Positions 56,577 through 64,000 of a stretch of DNA of 64,000 bases are shown in pieces. Under the pieces are notes generated by a model. It saw only the letters and a program-made list of their open reading frames with translations. It was not told the DNA's origin and did no database searches. The stretch spans positions 5,444,985 through 5,508,984 of the forward strand of contig CM042985.1 of assembly GCA_023678885.1 (NCBI GenBank), given 5' to 3'. This DNA is from Pogostemon cablin. Its lineage: Eukaryota; Streptophyta; Magnoliopsida; Lamiales; Lamiaceae. Position numbers and translations under genes: made by a program. The first letter of the stretch is position 1. Each line of letters opens with the position of its first letter.

Positions 56577-58514
56577 TATGTGAGAAGAGTGAGGAAACGA
56601 GTGAGAATCGGTTGGCTTAGAAGCAAACGCATTACTTTTTGTGAACGATTCTTTGTGGAGAATTGGAGTGCAAGCCTGGCACCACAGAATTTGCGCTACC
56701 TTCACCACCCCCACTACTTCCTCCCTTCTTTATTAATTAATTAATTTTTAGCTTTATTAATTTATTTGTTACACCACTCCATTACTTTACACACTCTATA
56801 TCTATTATATTGTGTCCTTCCAACCAATAACACTAGCTACGAGATCTGTTATAGTTTAGCTAATTTATTAACAATATCTTAGTTGTAATTTGGTTCACAA
56901 ATGATTGCACTAAAGTCAGATTACATTTTTCAGATAAGACAAAAGATCAAGAGTTAATTCATGAGGTTATACTACAAGAAGCTATTTATATTTTGCTCAG
57001 ATGATTACTGATCAGTATATATTATTGAATTTCAAAGAGTTAAATTAATTAGCTGGGTTACTCATTTCAGTAAGAATTTATTAACCAGATTTTATAAGAG
57101 CAAGTTTATTGAATGACCTCATCAGACATTGACACTTAGCTAGGCATTAATTAAATTGACGACGAATTAGTTTATTTTATAAGAAAATTAATTCTACTGG
57201 ATTAAATTAAGATAAAAGTCTCTTGTAAGACTATACTTACATGAGACATGTTAAAATATAATTATTATATAAATAGAGTATGTTTATTGGTAGTTAAAAT
57301 ATGTTTTCTAAAAATATAATTATGCATTAAAATTTGATTTTAGAATGTTATAGTACAAACATATACGTATCAATACACATATTATACATACTATGTTTAT
57401 ATAATAAGTATACTTTAAAAATGAGTTAACGTTTATTCAATGTTTAAAATGAATTAGTAATTCATTCTGTAGTCGGTGTGAAGTTATGAATTGTAGTGTA
57501 CAACAGTGAACACATTCACAGACAGTTCGTGCTAAGTGGATTAGTACCCAACAATCACGCCCGTTACTTGTAATAATTAATTAGTATTATAACTTAATTA
57601 AATGGAATTAAATTGCTAATTACTTTACCAATAATTAGAGCTGGTAAAGTATGGAATAATAGCACGTTCTCTTTGTGACATGGAAGAATATCAATTATTT
57701 TCTACTTCCAATAATCTTTGATTAATTAATACCCCACAAGAAATGTGTTCGATGAATACGTACAAACCAGCATAATATATAGAGAATTTTGGGGAGAAGA
57801 GCAAGAGAGATGTATTGTGCATTAAAATATATTTTTATTGTTTTAATTATGCATTGATTGAATGCATAAAATTGGGCTTTTATATAAGTGTAACTATGTT
57901 ATAAATTAAATTGATTACTTTACAAGTATAAGTAAATAAAAATGGTTTTATATTTTAGTTGAATACGAATTATTTCTTTTAAATAAGAATACACTTGGAT
58001 TACAATTTATAATTAGTATTTACAGATGTAAATTAAATAAATTTAGCATTAATTAATGAATAATTTACCTAAACAAAAAAGAAATGATAATATTTTAATA
58101 AAAGATATCTGATTGATGAAATTGAAATATTTCATAAATGATTTATAATTTAAATAAAAATTAATAAAATTTTTAGATAATTCATAATAAAAAATAAACA
58201 ATCTTATATGAGATTTTTTCACTAGCTAAGTGCTAGCTCCTCTAGCTAATAGTGATGTTCAATTAAAATTGAGAGGATTATAAGTACATTCAAATATATT
58301 TATAAAACAAAATGTGATATTTTACTCTAATCTTTTCATTAAATATGCATGGTTTGAAATATTTTTCTAAATATTTTTGCACAAGCAATTAATTTTAATT
58401 AATCATGAAATTAATATTTGCCAAAGTCATCACCCTAATACCCCAGAGTTAAATAAATGATTGAGCATGAACATGTTCATAATTAGGACGGCGGCTAGGA
58501 AAAGAATCCATGTA

Positions 58515-58556
58515 ATTAATTTAATTTAATTTAATTTAATTTAATTTAAGTAATGA
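58515..58556. repeat. (TTTAA)n microsatellite
   Basis: About eight TTTAA units. Confidence 0.9.
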
Positions 58557-59299
58557 AAAGGTGAGGGGGAGAGATATTCTTGGCGTATATTGTGATTATA
58601 CGTATATAAGTATGAGGACAGCACGTCACGCTCTTCTATATATTTATTTATTTCATCAATCATCAACTCTACTATATTTACTTAACCATTTCATTTTATT
58701 CTTTCCTTTCATCATATAAATGAAATTAGGCAAACATTTGCTAACAATGTTTTGCAAATGATAATAACTTTAATAAAATATGATAATTATTTAAAAAATA
58801 AAAGGGTTTCGCATGATACAGTCTCATGCAAATATTGTCCGAAATTAAATGGTTCCGAAGAAACTAGTGAAGTATTTTCAAAGAACTAATTTTTGGATAA
58901 AATTAATAAATAAATAAAACCCTAATTACGTAGAATGTACTAGCTAGTTGGCTCTTACAAAATTAATCACTCCAATTCAACAAATACAAACATACGTACG
59001 TACAAGGTGACAGGTGTGTAAAATAGAATGTCGTTCCTTGCAAGCACTAACAAAGCAGTACCAACGGAATAATTAATTAATGGTCTAATATTTAACTTAA
59101 CCGCATTTTATGATGTTAATTAATTACAATTAAAATTATTACAAGATACGCGTTGCTTGTTTCCTTGCTCCACACTGTGGACTAGCATCCTATCATGGAT
59201 TTTATTAGTCATATGTGGCCTTAATTCTTCGACCATTTGTTTATTTTAATAATTTTACGACTTGTGTGGGATATCTTAGAAAATGGTTTTCGTGACAAA

Positions 59300-59560
59300 A
59301 AGTGATACTCAATTAATAAAAAGTGATAATAATATTGTGAACTATTTCATGGACAATTTATATTATAAATGAAAAGTGATAACTTTTTAAAATAAAACAA
59401 ACTCTTGTGTAAATGAAAATTTATTCTTGAAGAGTAATACTTTTTATTGTGAACTATTTCATGGACAGTTTATATTATAAATAAATGAAAAGTAATGATT
59501 TTTTTAAAATAAGACAAACTCTTGTGTACATGAGAAATTATTCTTTGAAAAGTAATCATT
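59300..59560. repeat. Tandem duplication of about 120 bp
   Basis: Two diverged copies of a block starting GTGAACTATTTCATGGACA and ending ACAAACTCTTGTGTA. Confidence 0.75.
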
Positions 59561-61284
59561 TTTATTTAGAAGAATAATATTAATATCTCTAAAAAGCTAA
59601 TTTTCATATACTAGAAAATAATCGATAAATCAAGATGCAAAAATTCGATGAGTAATTTTCAAAATGAAGTGAATTTTCAAAAATTATTCCTCAATTAATT
59701 TTCATCGCATGCTTTTATATTCCATGTCATATTCGTAGAAGTTTTTTTTTTTAATTAAGTTTATGAGAATATTCGTAAAAGTTAATTTACATCTAATCCC
59801 TAATTTCCAGACTGCAACTGGCGATTCAAATTATTTCGGATGAGACTGTAGATTAAAATCATTTAGAGTATCGTCGTCCACCCAATGTCTAAATGAGGCA
59901 TAACATTATAACATAAGATTGAGAGGTTGTTATTTATCAAAATTCTACAGTACATCTAATAATCGAGTGAAGGTTTAAAAGTTATCAAATGAAAGAACTT
60001 GCTCGAAAATAGCTTTGTTGAGCTCAAATAATTTTTTAAATGATGGTTTTTGAAGTGATGAAAAAAAGTATAATTTGTATGTCGCCCACTTTGAAGATTT
60101 TGATTTAATGTTTATACCTACTAGGATTAATGGGCTTAAGCTTCCAAAGGAATTTTCATAGAGTTAGCAAGGATTAAGCATCTGGATATACAATCTAATT
60201 GGGCCTCATTTGTGGATGTGGCCCAATTTTGTGGGAGATGTGAAATATTATTCAAAAAGCCCAATTTGCAGTGTAGATTTTGAGTGGGAATATGGATCAT
60301 CTTGAAAACTCAAGCCCAACGTTAATAATTATTTCCTCAAAACATAATATTTTTTTTAAAAATAATTTCAATCCAACACATGAAAAATAGGACTGAATTT
60401 TATTTTATTTTATTTCAATTGAGGGTTTAAAATATACACAACTATCAATTTAGAGACGGTAACTATAAAAATTATCTAAATAATTTATGATAATCATATA
60501 AATTTGTCATTTGTTGAAATGTTGTTTTAAGGCTGATAAATAAATTTAAAAATTCTAAAAAAATCATTTCAAATACGTGATGTTTAATATAGCTTTAATT
60601 ATATTTTTTTTAAAATATTTACTTACAATAGTTATATATATTTTAGATCTTGATAAAAAAAATAATAATTTAGCCTTCAAATTAATAATTTATCAATTTT
60701 TTATGTCTTGAATCGAAAAAACTCTTTAAAAGATCCTAGAAATTTTAGATTTCTATCAAGTGTATATATCTGGATTAATTTGAATGAGTAGACAATAAAA
60801 ACTCTGGAAATTAAGGTAAATAATACATCTTAAATCTTAAGAATAAATTAATATTAGCGCACGTACACAAGAATTTATCTTTTATAAAAGATTACTATTA
60901 GACTTGCATGGCTTATATTTATTTATGTAAACTGAGTTAAAGATATTAGAAATTTCGAACTGTTAGATAAATTTATTACACAAAAGATTTTGCCTTGGAA
61001 CTAATATCATGTCTTTGATTGAACGGTGTAGAAGGATACTCTTAAGTTAAATTATCAATGTGTAATTAAAATATGCATGAATGTATGAGTTAAACAAAGA
61101 ATATTAGTTAGGATAATCCTAACATGTGCTTCAATACATTTACTAGTTACCAAATAATTGACCTAATTATCAAGTTTAAAAATGCGAAATAATCCTCCTT
61201 CCCTCCCTGAATGTATGAATTTTCTTTTTTTAAGTGAATTAATTAATAGTATTATTATTTTGGGTAGGTCTTGTGTGAGACTGT

Positions 61285-63106
61285 TGATTAGAGCTATTTT
61301 CACCTAGATTTTAGTGTCTTTTTATATATATTTTCGTATTATTTTATCCGTATTTTATATGTTATTTGGTTGTGTTTTGTATTTTTATTGAAATGTGTGT
61401 GAATGAGCTTAAACGTAAGATTTTCACTTTTTATTGGATGCTAAACATGATAAGGAAAATGTAGGAAAAAGCGGATCTCAATTCGGAGTTGAAACGAGGG
61501 AGAACGAGCCAAAACAGTGAAGAAATGCAGGAGCCAGCACACGAGCCGTGTAGCCAACACGGCCCTGTAAGAGTTGGCCGTGTGGCGACATCTAGTCACT
61601 CAACACGGGCAACTTCAGGTCGTGTCCAGTTGCACGAGTCGAGTCGGGAGCACGAGCCGTGTCGCCAACACGGCCCTGTAAGAAGGTGGCCGTGTGGCGA
61701 CATCAGAAGAGCCAACACGACCACACCTGTGCCCGTGTTACAACACACGACTCGTGTTGCAGCACACGAGCCGTGTTGCGTAACACGGCCCTGTAAGGCG
61801 AGACCGTGCGGCAGCATCAGAAGACACAATACGGCCACCCCGTGGCCGTGTTACAGAGCACGACTCGTGTTGGGTATTTTCCTGCAGAAATTTTCAGATC
61901 CTTCTAGAAGCCTCCAAAGGGGTATAAATACCTCTTTATTCAACAATTGGCAAAGAATCCGAAATCCTATCATCTACACACACCTCATACACCATTTCTT
62001 CCATTTCCCACCATCATCTTCATCCACCTTCATCCATTTTGATCCATCTTCATCATCTCCATTAATTCTCCATCAAAACTTCATCCCTTCCATTGGGTGT
62101 GAGAGATCTCAAGGAATCAAGAGCTAGAGGTGGAGATCAAGAAGAATAGAAGATTCTCTTCAAGAAATTGATAGGGAATAATCCATTCATTTTGTATTTC
62201 TTTAGATCTTAGACTATGGGTAATTGTAATGAATCATTTAATTGTTTTGTTACTTTTACTATGATAGGCTAATCCCTCTAGTGGGATTAGGAACATGAAG
62301 AGCATATTAGATTTATATTATCATGTGGATTAAATTGGTTTTTGATTTAATTGATGTTGATTTCTATTCATGGAGTTTAATTGTCTTGATGTTGTGATGG
62401 CATGGTTTGTTATTCATGAATGTTTATTGGTTTAATGGATTGTTGATCAATGGATTATTTGTGGTAATTAAATGCTATCATGATCTTCATGTATGTATTG
62501 CTTGGAGTGAGACGGAAACGACCCTCTATAGTATTAGGAATGCATGAATAGACATTGAGTTTGGGTTTGACCGAAAGGATATTTGAATTCAATGAGGGGA
62601 ACCAATCCATTCGTTGGCCTTAGTACACAAAAAGGGAGAGTTTAATCTAACTAGTACCTAGATGGAAGGGGTTAATGTTGGTCTTTGATCTTAAGTGCTT
62701 TTGAGAGTCTAAAATGGATCAACAACCTTTGTAACCCGAAAGGGAGCTTAGGATACAATCGTGATCACCCTTAGTCTACATCAATCGAGTTGAATTCCGT
62801 TTGCATGATAATATGAATCGAGTGTGCTTGGATGTTTCTAATCCCATGTTTTTCCATACTTGAACTTTAGCACCCATTTTCTTTACTTGTCATTCTACTT
62901 ATTTGATATTGTTATTTACTTGCTCCTTGCTTTAGTTGTTAATCATTTCAAAACCCCCGATCATCTTTACAAAAACAACATGAACATGAGCTCACGTATT
63001 TTGCTAGTCCGAACATAACTCCTTATTGGATTGATAATTTTTCTTGGGATATACTACTACAACGATCGAGTATTCTTGCTCGTGAGTGCTATAAATTAGG
63101 CAAACA
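61285..63106 (+). repeat. 5' LTR of the Gypsy element
   Basis: 1822 bp, TGATTAGAGC ... CAAACA. TATA box GGTATAAATACC at about 61920-61931. Upstream of it lie three GC-rich tandem units (61539-61875). The open frame at 61489-62127 crosses the TATA region and is held open by these repeats, so I do not call it a gene. Confidence 0.92.
61539..61875 (+). repeat. Three GC-rich tandem units in the LTR, about 112 bp each
   Basis: Units begin CACGAGCCGTGT at about 61540, 61651 and 61765; each continues with ACACGGCCCTGTAAG and a GCCGTG(T/C)GGC(G/A) segment. Rich in self-complementary ACACGG/CCGTGT blocks. They lie just upstream of the TATA box and are present in the solo LTR too. Confidence 0.85.
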
Positions 63107-63112
63107 AGAAAA

Positions 63113-63125
63113 TGGCGCCGTTGCC
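63113..63125 (+). promoter_or_regulatory. Primer-binding site (Asp tRNA type)
   Basis: TGGCGCCGTTGCC six bases after the LTR. Matches the 3' end of plant Asp tRNA; the continuation is altered (AAAGGGGA instead of GGGGA). Confidence 0.85.
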
Positions 63126-63256
63126 AAAGGGGAGTTTGACGGACTAGTCGAGTACTGTGTTATTGTTTTAGTTGTTCTTGATAAGGATTCTTTTTATTTT
63201 ATTTTATTTATTATTTGTGTTTGTGGTCTCACTCTTGGCCTTTTTGTAGGTGTTTT

Positions 63257-64000
63257 ATGATCACAAGATCAAAGGAAAATCAATCGATCATTCCTTTGAA
63301 TTTGGAGATTGAAAGGACCGCACGACAAAGGAAACGAGAGAGACGTAAAGCTAAAAAAAGAACAAATATGGAAAATCAACATGGAGATCATGTCAATCAT
63401 AATCCACCCCAAGATCCTTTACAAGATCAAAGGGGGGTACAAGAAGGAGTGCAAGAGAATCAAGCGGAGATAATGAGGAATGTCTTTGCTCAAAATCAAG
63501 AGTATATGCAATTGCTTGCCAATCAAGAAGCTCAAAGGATATTTCAACAACAAGAGTTGCCAAGGCCTAGAGCAATTCGGGATTACTTCCAACCAAGAGC
63601 CGTGCACAATATGGTTCCTCCGGTTCAAGCCAATGATTATGAAATCAAGACCGGATTGATCAACATGGTTAAAGCAAATCAGTTTGGGGGAGGTCCTCTT
63701 GAAGACCCGAACACTCATCTATCTACTTTCTTGGAGGTTGCAAATACCGTCAAGATGAAGGGAGTGTCGGAGGATGCTATTCGAATGAGGTTGTTCTCTT
63801 TTTCTTTAAGAGACAAGGCTAAAGCATGGTACAATACAATTCCTTTGGGAAGTTGTAATACATGGGAAGATCTTGAGCAAAGGTTCCTAAACAAGTACTT
63901 TCCTCCTTCAAAGACGCTCCAATTGAAAAGCCTTATCACTCAATTTAGGCAACTTCCGGATGAAAATTTTTATGAAGCATGAGAACGCTACAAAGAGATG
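63257..64000 (+). pseudogene. Gypsy gag, with in-frame stop, cut by the window end
   Basis: From ATG 63257 (MITRSKENQ...) the frame runs to TGA at 63980-63982, then continues in frame with ERYKEM. The conserved gag core is clear: MRLFSFSLRDKAKAWYNTIP, TWEDLEQRFLNKYFPPSKT and the EA-stop-ERYKE segment, where the family has Trp before ERYKE, so the stop is most simply a TGG to TGA change. The Lys/Arg-rich segment near residues 25-40 fits nucleic-acid binding. This is the capsid protein of the element. With the stop it would be truncated, so this copy is probably non-autonomous. An alternative start 14 codons upstream (63215) is open but less likely. Confidence 0.88.

Larger units (their letters stand above)
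56750..61284. other. AT-rich intergenic DNA
   Basis: No gene recognised over about 4.5 kb. Poly-A/T tracts and dispersed AAAAGTGATAA-type repeats only. Confidence 0.5.
61285..64000 (+). mobile_element. Gypsy (Athila/Tat-like) retrotransposon, 5' part
   Basis: A 5' LTR (61285-63106), then a primer site TGGCGCCGTTGCC at 63113 complementary to plant Asp tRNA as in Athila/Tat elements, then a gag ORF. The element runs off the window end, so its 3' half is not visible. It belongs to the same family as the solo LTR at 31404-33226. Confidence 0.93.

Noticed and set aside
61489..62127. 212-codon open frame inside the Gypsy LTR
   Set aside because: It crosses the TATA box, sits on GC-rich tandem repeats that keep several frames open, and the solo LTR does not keep the same full frame.

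Overview
The window is nuclear DNA of a flowering plant, most likely a eudicot. Evidence: spliced genes with short exons and GT-AG introns, plant-specific families (a ZAT-type C2H2 repressor with QALGGH fingers and an EAR motif, a RABC1-type GTPase, SF3A2), Copia and Gypsy retrotransposons with plant tRNA primer sites, Stowaway/mariner, hAT and Mutator-type MITEs, and very AT-rich spacers. The species cannot be named from the sequence.

Layout. 0.3-4.1 kb: a decayed mariner-like element with a broken transposase. 4.3-4.5 kb: a Stowaway-type MITE. 5.3-19.6 kb: an old, multiply broken Copia element with 584-bp LTRs. It is split inside its integrase by a very young, apparently intact Copia element (7.7-16.2 kb, 1208-bp LTRs, one mismatch seen by eye) and inside its reverse-transcriptase region by a 505-bp hAT MITE. 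19.6-37.9 kb: a patchwork of local segmental duplications carrying two degenerate copies of a PIP5-kinase 3' part. It was later hit by hAT and Mutator-type MITEs, an unusual 1.9-kb element with long double-unit terminal inverted repeats and a 6-bp target duplication, a solo Gypsy LTR and another Stowaway MITE.

37.9-56.2 kb is the gene-bearing part: SF3A2 (minus, 7 exons), a RABC1/Rab18-type GTPase (plus, 6 exons), an ankyrin-repeat protein (minus, 6 exons, convergent with the Rab gene) and a single-exon ZAT5-like zinc-finger repressor (minus). These are unrelated housekeeping, trafficking and stress-regulation functions and do not form a pathway. All four reading frames look intact, and exon phases were checked by hand. 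Between them lie two more Stowaway MITEs, a GC-richer patch that may be mitochondrial in origin, and a MITE-like element with a GC-rich core.

56.5-61.3 kb is AT-rich spacer without recognisable genes. From 61.3 kb to the end lies the 5' part of a Gypsy (Athila/Tat-like) element, the same family as the solo LTR at 31.4-33.2 kb but in the opposite orientation. Its gag ORF carries an in-frame stop close to the window end.

No clearly undescribed functional system is visible. The most unusual items are the double-unit long-TIR element (29.4-31.3 kb), the possible leader intron of the young Copia element, and the repeat-encoded minus-strand ORF inside the mariner element.
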